Part shown: one piece after another, positions 30,185 through 38,541 of the stretch
Layout of the letters: each line of letters starts with the position of its first letter
Numbering within the stretch: position 1 is the first letter of the stretch
Origin: Prauserella shujinwangii
Lineage (GTDB): Bacteria; Actinomycetota; Actinomycetes; Mycobacteriales; Pseudonocardiaceae
Direction of reading: 5' to 3'
Assembly: GCF_003001955.1 (NCBI RefSeq)
Contig: NZ_PVNH01000004.1
Span: forward strand, 372,001-436,000
DNA: 64,000 bases
Made by a program: the position numbers and the translations under genes
Notes under the pieces: generated by a model
Told to the model about the DNA's origin: nothing
Seen by the model: only the letters and a program-made list of their open reading frames with translations
Database searches by the model: none

Positions 30185-30928
30185 ATGCCGAATGAGCGGC
30201 TCAGAGACGCGCTGATGCGCAACGGGTTGGCGCTTGACCAGGTAGCCAAGGCCGTGAATGTCGACCCGAAGACGGTGGAACGCTGGATCACCAAGGGGCG
30301 GCTTCCGTACCCGAAACACCGGCACAAGATCGCCGCGATGACACGGGAGCCGGAAAGCTACCTCTGGCCGCAGGCGATCGATCCGGAACGGAAGGCGGAG
30401 AGTGCCGTCGCTGAGGTGGTCCGTGTGTTCCCCCACCGCAATGCGATTCCGGCCGAGCTGTGGGACCGGCTGATCGACGAGGCCGAGCACAACGTCGACA
30501 TCCTTGTGCACGCCGGACTGTTCCTCGTGGAGCGGCCGACGTTCGTCAAGGATCTGGCGCGTAAGGCGAAGGCCGGAGCGACGATTCGGCTGTTGTTCGG
30601 CGACCCCGACTGTGACAGTGTGGCGCTGCGCAGCGAGGAGGAACAGCTCGGGGAGGGCACACTCGCCGCGCGTATCCGGAACGCGCTGGCATTCTACCGC
30701 CCGCTGCAGGACGTCGACGGCGTCGACATGCGGTTCCACCACACGACGCTGTACAACTCGATCTTCCGTTTCGACGACGAGATGATCGTCAACACGCACG
30801 TCTATGGGTTCCAGGGCGCGCACGCGCCGTCGCTGTACCTGCGCAGGCTCTCGGCCGGGGACCTGTTCGACACCTACTCGGAGAGCGTCGAGGCCGCCTG
30901 GACCCGCTCCCGCCCGGCCACCTTCTAG
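30185..30928 (+). CDS. XRE-type HTH protein with DUF5919 (PLD-like) domain
   Basis: 247 residues. Residues 1-60 form a helix-turn-helix (LRDALMRNGLALDQVAKAVN, DPKTVERWITKGRLP). The rest is a DUF5919-type domain, reminiscent of phospholipase-D-like folds (VDILVHAGLFLVERP, GATIRLLFGDPD, FHHTTLYNSIFRFDDEMIVN in pieces) without intact HKD motifs. Role unknown. It is followed 8 nt later by a NUDIX gene, a pairing common in actinomycetes, which suggests sensing or clearing a nucleotide-type signal. Confidence 0.72.
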   Translation: MPNERLRDALMRNGLALDQVAKAVNVDPKTVERWITKGRLPYPKHRHKIAAMTREPESYLWPQAIDPERKAESAVAEVVRVFPHRNAIPAELWDRLIDEAEHNVDILVHAGLFLVERPTFVKDLARKAKAGATIRLLFGDPDCDSVALRSEEEQLGEGTLAARIRNALAFYRPLQDVDGVDMRFHHTTLYNSIFRFDDEMIVNTHVYGFQGAHAPSLYLRRLSAGDLFDTYSESVEAAWTRSRPATF

Positions 30929-30936
30929 GAGGCACG

Positions 30937-31407
30937 ATGGCCCGCCGGGACTACTACAACGACCCGAACGCACCGGCCGCGAACAGCATCGCCATCGCGG
31001 TCAGCGTGTTCATCCAGGACGAGCAGGGCCGGATACTCATGATCCGCCGAACGGACAACGACTACTACGCCATCCCCGGCGGGCAGTTGGAACTAGGGGA
31101 GACGCTGAGCCAAGCCGCCGTGCGGGAGGTCCGCGAGGAGACCGGCATCGAGTGCGAGGTCACGGGCCTGATCGGCATCTACTCCAACCCGAACCACGTC
31201 ATCGCCTACGACGACGGCGAAGTCCGCCAGGAGTTTTCCATCTGCTTCCGCGCCAAGCCGCTCGGTGGGGAGCTACGCACGAGCAGCGAGAGTAGGGAAG
31301 TGCATTGGCTCGAACCTGGCCAGCTCGCAAGGCTGAACGTCCATCCGTCAATACGTCTGAGGCTGCGTCACGCTCAGCACGTTCGAACGGAACCATTCTT
31401 TACGTGA
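30937..31407 (+). CDS. NUDIX hydrolase
   Basis: 156 residues with a complete Nudix box (GGQLELGETLSQAAVREV followed by REETGI), the metal- and pyrophosphate-binding motif for hydrolysing nucleoside diphosphates linked to X. Its partner gene is the XRE-DUF5919 protein 8 nt upstream; the two form an operon. The base composition is slightly less GC-rich than neighbours at the 3' end. Substrate unknown. Confidence 0.9.
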   Translation: MARRDYYNDPNAPAANSIAIAVSVFIQDEQGRILMIRRTDNDYYAIPGGQLELGETLSQAAVREVREETGIECEVTGLIGIYSNPNHVIAYDDGEVRQEFSICFRAKPLGGELRTSSESREVHWLEPGQLARLNVHPSIRLRLRHAQHVRTEPFFT

Positions 31408-31511
31408 TCGGCGGTTCTTTGCCGTGCCTCCTTCGGATGTTTCGCCCTCCGTGGTGAACCCGTGGCACAGAGCCGTTCCGGTCCGGCTTCGCCCACAGGG
31501 ATCCGCCTCGG

Positions 31512-31991
31512 TCAAGGACGGTCGGCCAGCCAGCGTTCCAGGGTCTCGGCCTTGGCCGGCCGGTTCATCAGCCGGTACGCCCGCGCCCAGACGGCGGGGT
31601 CCGCGAGCGGCACGCCGCGCCAGCGACCGGTGACCCTGGCGGGCAGCCGTTCGGTGCCGCCCGGCGTGCGGATCGCGAAGTTGACCAGCAGATCCAGGTC
31701 GTGGTCACCGCCGTCGACCACGTACCGCCGTTCCGTGGCGTAGAAGTCGTGGTCGGTGCCGTCGCGGTAGGGCAGCCCGGTGTGCTCCAGCGCAGCGACG
31801 ACGGGCGGGACCTCCGCGTCGACGGTGACGTCCCAGTCCCGCGCGGTGTCCGCCAGCCCCAGCGCGACGAGCAGTCCCGAGCCGCCCACCGCGGGTGCCA
31901 GTCCCTGCTTCTCGAACGTTGCGACGAGGTGCAGCAGCGGGTCGAGTGGAGGAATGCGCACGCGACCCAGGAAACCACGTCCGGCGTTCAC
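31512..31991 (-). CDS. Nucleotidyltransferase-fold protein
   Basis: 159 residues with the pattern of the nucleotidyltransferase superfamily: VGGSGLLVALGL followed by the paired acidic motif RDWDVTVDAE and a later acidic strand HDLDLLVNFAI, and a C-terminal helical part (ADPAVWARAYRLMNR). Activity and substrate are unknown. GTG 31991 overlaps the stop of the upstream methyltransferase as GTGA, so the two are coupled. Confidence 0.6.
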   Translation of the reverse strand: MNAGRGFLGRVRIPPLDPLLHLVATFEKQGLAPAVGGSGLLVALGLADTARDWDVTVDAEVPPVVAALEHTGLPYRDGTDHDFYATERRYVVDGGDHDLDLLVNFAIRTPGGTERLPARVTGRWRGVPLADPAVWARAYRLMNRPAKAETLERWLADRP

Positions 31992-32737
31992 CGGGGCCGG
32001 GCGACCAGGAGCCGGAAACCCACGTCCAGCTCGTCGCGGCGCAGCAGATCGGCGTGCCGCTCCTGCCAGCGACCCGACTCCAGATCCCGGCGCAGGCGCG
32101 CCATCCCGCGCTCCACCGCGACCGGATCCGACTGGGCCAGCGCGGAGCAGGCCCGCCGCACGCCCGGTTCCAGGTACGCCGCGGGCCTGCGCCAGTGCGC
32201 GGGGAACACGCCGTCGGTGAAGTCCCACGGCACGGGCAGCGGGATCACCTCGTCCGCCTCGAGCTCCTCCGCGATGTCGAGGACCGACGGCCGCGCCCGC
32301 TCCAGCCGCGCGATCTCCGGCACGTACTCCCGCACCAGCCAGAACTCGGCGTGCCGGGCCGGGTCGTACGTGAGCACGACCTGGCGGTGCGATACCCGGC
32401 GCAGCTCGACGACGCCGCGTCGCCAGTCGCTCCAGTGGTGGACGGTCAGCACGGCGAGGGCGGCGGCGGCCGCGCCGTCGCGCAACGGGAGCGCCTCGGC
32501 CACCGCCCGGACGACCGGCGCCGCACCGTCCGGCCGCTGCCGGATCATCCGCGCGGAGGGTTCGACCGCCAGCACGGTCGACGCGGGTTCGTAGCATCCG
32601 GTCCCCGCACCCACGTTCACCACCGAACGGGCCCCGGACAGCGCCGCTTCGACGGCGGCCAGCCACCGGCCGTCCGTGCGGCGCACTTCGGAGTAGCCGA
32701 TGCCGATGCGGTCGTAGATGTCCTCCTGGCCCGGCAT
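31988..32737 (-). CDS. SAM-dependent class I methyltransferase
   Basis: 249 residues with the SAM-binding motif I VVNVGAGTGCYEP, acidic motif II VLAVEPSARMI, and post-motif regions VRAVAEALPLRDG and AVLTVHHWSD. It resembles small ubiE/UbiG-like methyltransferases; the substrate is unknown. ATG 32737 is preceded by GGGGAG and by TACGGT 6 nt upstream, so the start may be leaderless; GTG 32761 is an alternative. Coupled to the following nucleotidyltransferase-fold gene. Confidence 0.85.
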   Translation of the reverse strand: MPGQEDIYDRIGIGYSEVRRTDGRWLAAVEAALSGARSVVNVGAGTGCYEPASTVLAVEPSARMIRQRPDGAAPVVRAVAEALPLRDGAAAAALAVLTVHHWSDWRRGVVELRRVSHRQVVLTYDPARHAEFWLVREYVPEIARLERARPSVLDIAEELEADEVIPLPVPWDFTDGVFPAHWRRPAAYLEPGVRRACSALAQSDPVAVERGMARLRRDLESGRWQERHADLLRRDELDVGFRLLVARPR

Positions 32738-32784
32738 CTCCCCACCGTAGTGACGCGCCACCCGGTCGGCACGCGGCTGGTGCG

Positions 32785-33654
32785 TCAGAGGGGCAGGTTC
32801 AGCCGGGCCAGGCGCTCCGGGTCGGCGAGGATGTCCAGCGCGATGATCCTGCCGCCCGCCACCGTGAACGCCGCCAGCGACACCGGCTCGCCGTCCGCGA
32901 ACGCGACCGCTCCGGGTCCGCCGTTGACCAGCACGGGCCGGGTGAACTCGGTCAGCCGGGTGAACGCCATCGCGCCCTTCGCGACAGCGGCCACGCCCCG
33001 CAGCACCGTGCTCGGCCGTGCCGTCCCGCCGTCGGTGCGCACCACAACCTCCGGGTCGAGCACGCCGATCAGCGTCGCCAGGTCTCCGTCGCGCGCGGCG
33101 GCGAGGAACGCGTCGACCACCGCCCGCTCGCGGCCGGGGTCGCCGTCCCGCTTCGGCGCCGCCCGCTGCACCCGCCTGCGCGCGCGGCTGGCCAGTTGCC
33201 GTGCGGCCGCCTCGGTGCGGCCGACGATGGGCGCGATCTCGTCGAAGGGCACACCGAACATGTCGTGCAGCACGAACGCGAGCCGTTCGGCCGGGCTCAG
33301 CGTCTCCAGCACCACCAGCAGGGCGAGGCCAACCGAGTCGGCCAGCACCGCCTCCCGCTCCGGGTCCTGGCTCTCCGCGGTGCTGACCACCGGGTCCGGT
33401 AGCCGGACGTCGAGCGGTTCCTCCCGCCTGCGGTCGCGGGAGCGCAGCATGTTCAGGCACACCCTGCTGACCACGGTCGTCAGCCAGCCGCCCAGGTTCT
33501 CGACGCCCGCGGTGCCCGCGCCGCTGACCCGCAGCCACGCCTCCTGCAGCGCGTCGTCCGCCTCGCTGAGGGAGCCGAGCATCCGGTACGCCACGGCGCG
33601 CAGGTGGGCTCGGTGCTGCTCGAACTGGCTGGTCAGGAACGTGTTGTCGGTCAT
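32785..33654 (-). CDS. ECF41-type RNA polymerase sigma factor with SnoaL-like C-terminal domain
   Basis: 289 residues: sigma region 2 (HLRAVAYRMLGSLSEADDALQEAWLR in pieces), linker WLTTVVSRVCLNMLRSR, sigma region 4 (LSPAERLAFVLHDMFGVPFDEIA, ASRARRRVQ) and a fused NTF2/SnoaL-like domain (VVVRTDGGTARPST, LADPERLARL). This is the ECF41 layout, where the C-terminal domain controls the sigma factor without an anti-sigma. A dihydrofolate-reductase-like gene is divergent and may be its target. Confidence 0.9.
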   Translation of the reverse strand: MTDNTFLTSQFEQHRAHLRAVAYRMLGSLSEADDALQEAWLRVSGAGTAGVENLGGWLTTVVSRVCLNMLRSRDRRREEPLDVRLPDPVVSTAESQDPEREAVLADSVGLALLVVLETLSPAERLAFVLHDMFGVPFDEIAPIVGRTEAAARQLASRARRRVQRAAPKRDGDPGRERAVVDAFLAAARDGDLATLIGVLDPEVVVRTDGGTARPSTVLRGVAAVAKGAMAFTRLTEFTRPVLVNGGPGAVAFADGEPVSLAAFTVAGGRIIALDILADPERLARLNLPL

Positions 33655-33680
33655 CGGTCGCGGTCGCCCTTCGTTCCGGT

Positions 33681-33718
33681 GTCAGCACACTGACCCGCCG
33701 GGCCCCGCGAGTGTGACC
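33681..33718 (-). promoter_or_regulatory. Candidate ECF41-type promoter in front of the sigma gene
   Basis: On the minus strand GGTCACA (plus 33712-33718), 16 nt, then GGTC (plus 33692-33695), close to the ECF41 consensus TGTCACA-N16-CGTC. A small inverted repeat GTCAG/CTGAC (33681-33694) overlaps the -10 side. This would make the sigma factor autoregulated. Confidence 0.4.
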
Positions 33719-33784
33719 GGTGCGGACCGATGAGTTCTCGCCCGGCGCATCGTCCACAGTGCCAGAACTCGTGGAGGTGTGCCC

Positions 33785-34330
33785 ATGGCCAGACTGCTGT
33801 ACTCGGCGACCATGTCACTGGACGGCTTCATCGCGGGTCCCGGCGGGGACATGTCGTGGCTGACCGGGTACCTCGGCCCGAACCCGACGATCGAGGCGCT
33901 CCTCGCCGAGATCGGCGCGATCCTCGTGGGGAACCGCTCGTTCCGCGGCGACGACCCGCACCGCGGCGACACCGAGAAGGAAGGCAAGGCGTTCGGCGGC
34001 GGCTGGGAGGGCCCGCAGTTCGTCCTCACGCACCACCCGCCCGCGACGCCGGTGCCGGGCATCACGTTCTGCACCGACCTCGACAGCGCGGTCGTCGCCG
34101 CCAGGTCCGCCGCGGGGGACAGGTACGTCAACATCATCGGCGCCGACGTCGCCCGGCAGTGCCTCGCCGCGAACCTGCTCGACGAGGTACTGGTGTGCGT
34201 CGCCCCGGTGCTGCTCGGCGACGGCGTCCGGCTGTTCGCCGAGCCCGGCGGGGCGCAGGTCGAACTGGAACGGCTGCGCTCGGCCGAGGCGCCGCTGGCG
34301 AACGTGCTCCGGTTCCGCGTGGCGCGCTGA
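33785..34330 (+). CDS. Dihydrofolate reductase-like (RibD C-terminal) family protein
   Basis: 181 residues with the RibD_C/DHFR fold pattern: LYSATMSLDGFIAGPGGDM at the start, ILVGNRSFRG, FVLTHHPPATP and NIIGADVARQCLAANLLDEV in pieces. Members reduce various substrates with NADPH; the physiological role is open. ATG 33785 has GGAGGTGT 5 nt upstream. Divergent from the ECF41 sigma gene. Confidence 0.87.
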   Translation: MARLLYSATMSLDGFIAGPGGDMSWLTGYLGPNPTIEALLAEIGAILVGNRSFRGDDPHRGDTEKEGKAFGGGWEGPQFVLTHHPPATPVPGITFCTDLDSAVVAARSAAGDRYVNIIGADVARQCLAANLLDEVLVCVAPVLLGDGVRLFAEPGGAQVELERLRSAEAPLANVLRFRVAR

Positions 34331-34386
34331 CCGCGGCACGCGCGAGCGGAAACGCAGCACTCGCGGTCCGGACGGGGGACTCGCGG

Positions 34387-34405
34387 TATGGTAGAACTCG
34401 TTCTA
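34387..34405 (+). promoter_or_regulatory. KstR-type operator over the promoter of the LLM F420 enzyme
   Basis: TAGAACTCGTTCTA (34392-34405) fits the KstR consensus TNNAACNNGTTNNA and is palindromic in its outer arms. It follows directly on the possible -10 TATGGT (34387-34392), so binding would block transcription. KstR is the cholesterol-catabolism repressor of actinobacteria; other TetR proteins recognise similar sites. Confidence 0.6.
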
Positions 34406-34419
34406 GTTCGGGAGGTGCC

Positions 34420-35289
34420 GTGCGCTACGGGATCGTGCTGTTCACCAGTGACCGGGGGATCACGCCGGCGCGGGCGGCCCGCGCCGCCGAGGAGGCCGGG
34501 TTCGACTCGTTCTCGGTTCCGGAGCACACGCACATCCCGGTGCGCCGCGACGCGGCACACCCGGGCACCGGCGACGGCAGCCTGCCCGACGACCGCTACC
34601 TGCGCACCCTCGATCCGTGGGTCGCGCTCGGCACCGCGGCGGCGGTGACCGAGCGGATCCGCCTCGCCACGGCGGTCGCGCTGCCGGTGGAACACGATCC
34701 CATCACGCTCGCCAAGACCGTCGCCTCGCTCGACCACCTCTCCGGCGGCCGGGTCACGCTCGGCGTCGGCTTCGGCTGGAACACCGACGAGCTCGCCGAC
34801 CACGGCGTCCCGCCGGACCGGCGGCGGGCGGTGCTGCGCGAGTACCTGGCGGCGATGCGGGCCCTGTGGGCGGAGGAGCAGGCGGCCTACGAGGGCGAGT
34901 TCGTCCGGTTCGGCCCGAGCTGGGCGTGGCCGAAACCCGTGCGGGGCGCGGATGTGCCCGTACTGGTGGGCGCGGGCGGGACCGCGCGGACGTTCGCCTG
35001 GATCGCGCGGTCCGCCGACGGGTGGATCACCACGCCGGGCGAGGAGGACATCACGGCCAAGGCCGACCTGCTGCGGAAGGTGTGGCGGGAACACGGCCGC
35101 CAGGGCGAGCCCGGGATCACGGTGCTGGCGGGCAGGCCCGACCCGGACGCACTGGCCCGGTGGGCGGACGCGGGCGTCTCGGAGGTCGTGTTCGGCCTCC
35201 CGGACCGGGCCGAGGACGAGGTCGTCGGCTATGTGCGGCGGCTGGCGGAGAAGCTGGCGCTCGGGGCGGGCGCCACGCGGCCCTGCTGA
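34420..35289 (+). CDS. LLM-class F420-dependent oxidoreductase (TIGR03619-like)
   Basis: 289 residues, bacterial-luciferase-like TIM barrel: ARAAEEAGFDSFSVPEHTH, RIRLATAVALPVEHDPI, HLSGGRVTLGVGFGWN, and VPVLVGAGGTARTFAWIA in pieces. These are the usual F420/FMN phosphate-binding segments. GTG 34420 has GGAGGTG just upstream. The KstR-type palindrome before it suggests that it is induced by steroid intermediates, as for the comparable M. tuberculosis gene Rv3520c. Confidence 0.88.
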   Translation: MRYGIVLFTSDRGITPARAARAAEEAGFDSFSVPEHTHIPVRRDAAHPGTGDGSLPDDRYLRTLDPWVALGTAAAVTERIRLATAVALPVEHDPITLAKTVASLDHLSGGRVTLGVGFGWNTDELADHGVPPDRRRAVLREYLAAMRALWAEEQAAYEGEFVRFGPSWAWPKPVRGADVPVLVGAGGTARTFAWIARSADGWITTPGEEDITAKADLLRKVWREHGRQGEPGITVLAGRPDPDALARWADAGVSEVVFGLPDRAEDEVVGYVRRLAEKLALGAGATRPC

Positions 35290-35309
35290 GCCTCCTCCGC
35301 CACGTCGCC

Positions 35310-35315
35310 TAAGGT
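35310..35315 (+). promoter_or_regulatory. Putative -10 element of a leaderless transcript
   Basis: TAAGGT, 6 nt before ATG 35322, without a ribosome binding site. Confidence 0.4.
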
Positions 35316-35321
35316 CGCGGC

Positions 35322-36869
35322 ATGGTCGAACAGCAGCCGGCTCGGGCCCGATCGGCTGCCGCACCGTCCCCCGCGCCCGAGCCGCCCGCGCCGGGCGCGC
35401 CCGCGCCGTTCGCCCGACTCCCCGTCCTCGCGATCGCGGGCAGCGCCATGGGTGTGCTGCTGGCGTTCGCGGGCCGCTACGGCTACCACGGCGACGAGCT
35501 GTACTTCCTGTCCGCGGGCAGGCACCTGGCCTGGGGCTACGCCGACCAGCCGCCCCTGCTGCCGCTGCTCGCGCGGCTGATGGACACCCTGTTCCCCGGC
35601 TCGGTGGTGGGCCTGCGCCTGCCCGCCGTGCTGTTCACCGGCATCGGGATCGTCGTCGCCGCCCTCACCGCCCGCGAGCTGGGCGGCGGGCGCCGCGCCC
35701 AGGCGCTGGCCGCCGGTGCGTTCGCCTGCTCGCCGTTCCTGCTCGCCGGCGCCGGGCACATCCTCGCGACGCACATGGTGGACGCGTTCCTCTGGACGGT
35801 CGTCGTCTGGCTCGTCGTCCGCTGGGTTCGCCTGCGCGCCGACCGGCTGCTGCTCGCGGCGGCGCTGGTCACCGCGGTCGCGTTGCAGGTCAAGTTCCTC
35901 ATCCCGGTGTTCTGGCTCGTGCTCGGCGTGTCCGCGCTCGTCCTGGGCCCGCGTGAGCTGCTGCGCAGGCCGCTGCTGTGGGCGGGCGCGGCGGTCGCCG
36001 TGCTCGTCACCGTGCCCACTCTGCTGTGGCAGGCCGACCACGGCTGGCCGCAGCTGGAGATGGACGCCACGGTGGCCGCCGAGGTGTCCTTCGCGGGTGG
36101 CCGCACCACCTTCCTGCCGATGGCCCTGCAGCAGGCGGGGATCGGCGTGGGCGCGCCGCTGTTCGTGCTCGGCGTGTGGTGGCTGCTGCGCTCGCCGCGC
36201 CTGCGGCCCTACCGGTTCCTCGGCCTGACCGTGCTCGGTGTCACCGCCGTCTTCTGGCTCAACGCGGGCAGGCCGTACTACGTCGGCGGCCTGTTCGCCC
36301 TGTGCTTCGCGGCGGCGGCGGTCGAGCTCGACCTGCGCCTGCCCGCCCGCTGGCGCTGGGTCTACGTCCCCGTCTACGCCGTGTCCGCCGCCGTCGCGAT
36401 CAGCTGGCTGCCGGTCAAGCCGATCGCCTCCTACGCCGGTGAGCCGTACAGCCCGATGAACATGGAGCTGGAGGAGTTCGGCTGGCCGCAGGTGGCGGCC
36501 GACGTCGCCCGCGCCTACCGGGAGCTGCCCGCCGGCCAGCGGGCGCGGACCGCGGTCGTCACCGACAACTACTGGCAGGCCTCGGCGATCGAGCACTTCG
36601 AGCCTGGCCTGGCCCCGGTGTACAGCGGCAGCCGGGGCTACTGGTACTTCGGCGCGCCCCCGGACTCGGCCACCGGCGCCCTGTTCGTCGGTTCCGACCG
36701 CGACCGCCTGCTCGGCTACTTCGCGTCGGTGCGGCAGGTCGCGACCCTCGACAACGAGCACGGCGTGAACAACTCGGCCCAGGGCACGCCCGTGTGGCTG
36801 TGCGAGGGGATCCGCGCGCCGTGGTCGGAGCTCTGGCCGGAGTTCCGGCACATGAGCTTCGGCTGGTGA
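35322..36869 (+). CDS. ArnT/PMT-family membrane glycosyltransferase
   Basis: 515 residues with a proline/alanine-rich N-terminus and about nine to eleven membrane helices from residue 35 to 355, then an extracytoplasmic C-terminal domain. The first loop contains YGYHGDELYFLSAGRHLAWGY in pieces (HGDELYFL), the acidic motif of GT39/GT83 enzymes that use polyprenyl-phosphate sugars. It probably transfers a sugar to a lipid or protein outside the membrane. It stands alone; the next gene has its own promoter. Confidence 0.85.
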   Translation: MVEQQPARARSAAAPSPAPEPPAPGAPAPFARLPVLAIAGSAMGVLLAFAGRYGYHGDELYFLSAGRHLAWGYADQPPLLPLLARLMDTLFPGSVVGLRLPAVLFTGIGIVVAALTARELGGGRRAQALAAGAFACSPFLLAGAGHILATHMVDAFLWTVVVWLVVRWVRLRADRLLLAAALVTAVALQVKFLIPVFWLVLGVSALVLGPRELLRRPLLWAGAAVAVLVTVPTLLWQADHGWPQLEMDATVAAEVSFAGGRTTFLPMALQQAGIGVGAPLFVLGVWWLLRSPRLRPYRFLGLTVLGVTAVFWLNAGRPYYVGGLFALCFAAAAVELDLRLPARWRWVYVPVYAVSAAVAISWLPVKPIASYAGEPYSPMNMELEEFGWPQVAADVARAYRELPAGQRARTAVVTDNYWQASAIEHFEPGLAPVYSGSRGYWYFGAPPDSATGALFVGSDRDRLLGYFASVRQVATLDNEHGVNNSAQGTPVWLCEGIRAPWSELWPEFRHMSFGW

Positions 36870-36930
36870 GCCCTATGCGCGGCCCCGTGCCCCGGGCATA
36901 ACAACTCGGCGTCTTCCCGCGGATACATCA

Positions 36931-36987
36931 ACTTCGTCTTGACGGGTGTCGGCGGCCACTCTACTTTTGCATGTCAAAGGACGAAGT
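36931..36987 (+). promoter_or_regulatory. Promoter and flanking inverted repeat of the 18-kb sugar/Ebo operon
   Basis: Promoter TTGACG (36939-36944), 17 nt, TACTTT (36962-36967). It is flanked by ACTTCGTC (36931-36938) and GACGAAGT (36980-36987), which are exact inverted copies; with the adjoining TTGAC and GTCAA the arms extend to 13 bp with a 2-nt bulge. A regulator binding both arms would straddle the promoter. The regulator is not encoded next to it. Confidence 0.7.
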
Positions 36988-36996
36988 GGGGCTGAT

Positions 36997-38541
36997 GTGA
37001 ATTTAAGTCTGCACACGCCGAGCGAAGAGGCTGGTGGTGCACCCCTGCTGCACATGCGGGGCATCGTCAAGCTCTTTCCGGGCGTCCGCGCGCTCGACGG
37101 CGTCGATCTGGAAGTCAGGGCGGGTGAGGTGCACTGCCTGCTCGGGCAGAACGGGGCGGGCAAGTCCACGCTGATCAAGACGCTGGCCGGCGCCCACCAG
37201 CCGGACGCGGGCGAGATCATCTGGCAGGGCGAGCGCGTCTCGCTGTCCTCGCCGGTGGCCGCGTTGAAGCGCGGCATCGCCACGATGTACCAGGAGCTCG
37301 ACCTCATCCCGACCCTTTCCGTCGCGGAGAACATCTTCCTCGGCCACGAGCGTGCGCGGTACGGATTCACCCGTCCGGCCGCGGCCAGGGCGGAGGCGAG
37401 CGCGCTGCTGGAGCGGCTGGGGCACGCGGAGATCTCGCCGGACACCGAGGTCGGCAAGCTCTCCGCCGCGGGCCAGCAGCTGGTGTCCATGGCCAGGGCG
37501 CTCGCGCACGACGCGCAGCTGATCGTCGCCGACGAGCCGACCGCCGCGCTGGCCAGCGACGAGGTGGACAACCTCTTCCGGATCATCGAGGAGCTGACCG
37601 CCGAGGGTGTCGCGGTGGTCTACATCTCGCACCGAATGGAGGAGATCCGCCGCATCGGGCACCGGGTCACCGTCATCAAGGACGGCCGCACCGTCGCCGC
37701 CAACCTCGACGCCCGCGAGACGCCGGGCAACGAGCTGGTCGACCTGATGGCGGGCCGCAAGGTCCAGGCCGCCTTCCGCGAGGGGGGCGAGGGCTCGGCC
37801 GAGTTCGGCGACGAGATGCTGGTGGTCGAGGGACTGACCCGCGCGGGCGAGTTCCGCGACGTGTCGTTCACCGTGCGGGCCGGGGAGATCGTCGGCCTGG
37901 CCGGGCTCGTCGGCGCGGGCCGCAGCGAGGTGCTGGAGACGATCTTCGGCGCGCGCAGGCCCGACGCGGGCACGGTCGTCGTCGGCGGGAAGAAGCTGCG
38001 GCCCGGCAGCGTCTCGTCGGCGGTGCGCGCCGGGGTGGGGCTCGCTCCCGAGGAGCGCAAGAGCCAGGCCCTGCTGCTGGACATGTCCGTCGCGCACAAC
38101 GCCACGCTCGCCAGCCTGCCCGGCTACAGCACGCTCGGCTTCAGCCAGCGGGCCAGGGAGCTGCGCGACGCGACGGCCACCCTGGAGCGGCTCGACCTGC
38201 GGCCCGCCGACCCGCGGCGGCCCGCGGGCACGCTCTCCGGCGGCAACCAGCAGAAGGTGGTGCTGGCGCGCTGGCTCGTCCGCGGCTGCCGCGTGCTGCT
38301 GCTCGACGAACCCACCAGGGGTGTCGACGTCGGAGCCAGGGCGGAGCTCTACCGGCTCATCCACGAACTCGCCGCCAGCGGCGTGGCGATCGTGCTGGTG
38401 TCCAGCGAAATTCCCGAGGTGCTCGGCCTCGCCGACCGCGTCCTCGTCCTGCGCGAGGGCGACGTGCTGGCGAACCGGCCCGCGGGCGAGCTGAGCGAGG
38501 CGGATGTCCTCGACATGGTTATGGAAGGGAGTGCCGCGTGA
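36997..38541 (+). CDS. Sugar ABC transporter ATP-binding protein (CUT2 family)
   Basis: 514 residues with two ABC domains as in RbsA-type proteins. First Walker A GQNGAGKSTLIKTL near residue 50, signature LSAAGQQLVSMARAL, Walker B LIVADEPTAAL. In the second half Walker A is degenerate (GLVGAGRSEVLETIFG), the signature LSGGNQQKVVLARWL is intact and Walker B is LLLDEPTRGVD. GTG 36997 is chosen because an upstream GTG at 36946 lies inside the promoter. It overlaps the permease gene by 4 nt. First gene of the long operon. Confidence 0.93.
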   Translation: MNLSLHTPSEEAGGAPLLHMRGIVKLFPGVRALDGVDLEVRAGEVHCLLGQNGAGKSTLIKTLAGAHQPDAGEIIWQGERVSLSSPVAALKRGIATMYQELDLIPTLSVAENIFLGHERARYGFTRPAAARAEASALLERLGHAEISPDTEVGKLSAAGQQLVSMARALAHDAQLIVADEPTAALASDEVDNLFRIIEELTAEGVAVVYISHRMEEIRRIGHRVTVIKDGRTVAANLDARETPGNELVDLMAGRKVQAAFREGGEGSAEFGDEMLVVEGLTRAGEFRDVSFTVRAGEIVGLAGLVGAGRSEVLETIFGARRPDAGTVVVGGKKLRPGSVSSAVRAGVGLAPEERKSQALLLDMSVAHNATLASLPGYSTLGFSQRARELRDATATLERLDLRPADPRRPAGTLSGGNQQKVVLARWLVRGCRVLLLDEPTRGVDVGARAELYRLIHELAASGVAIVLVSSEIPEVLGLADRVLVLREGDVLANRPAGELSEADVLDMVMEGSAA

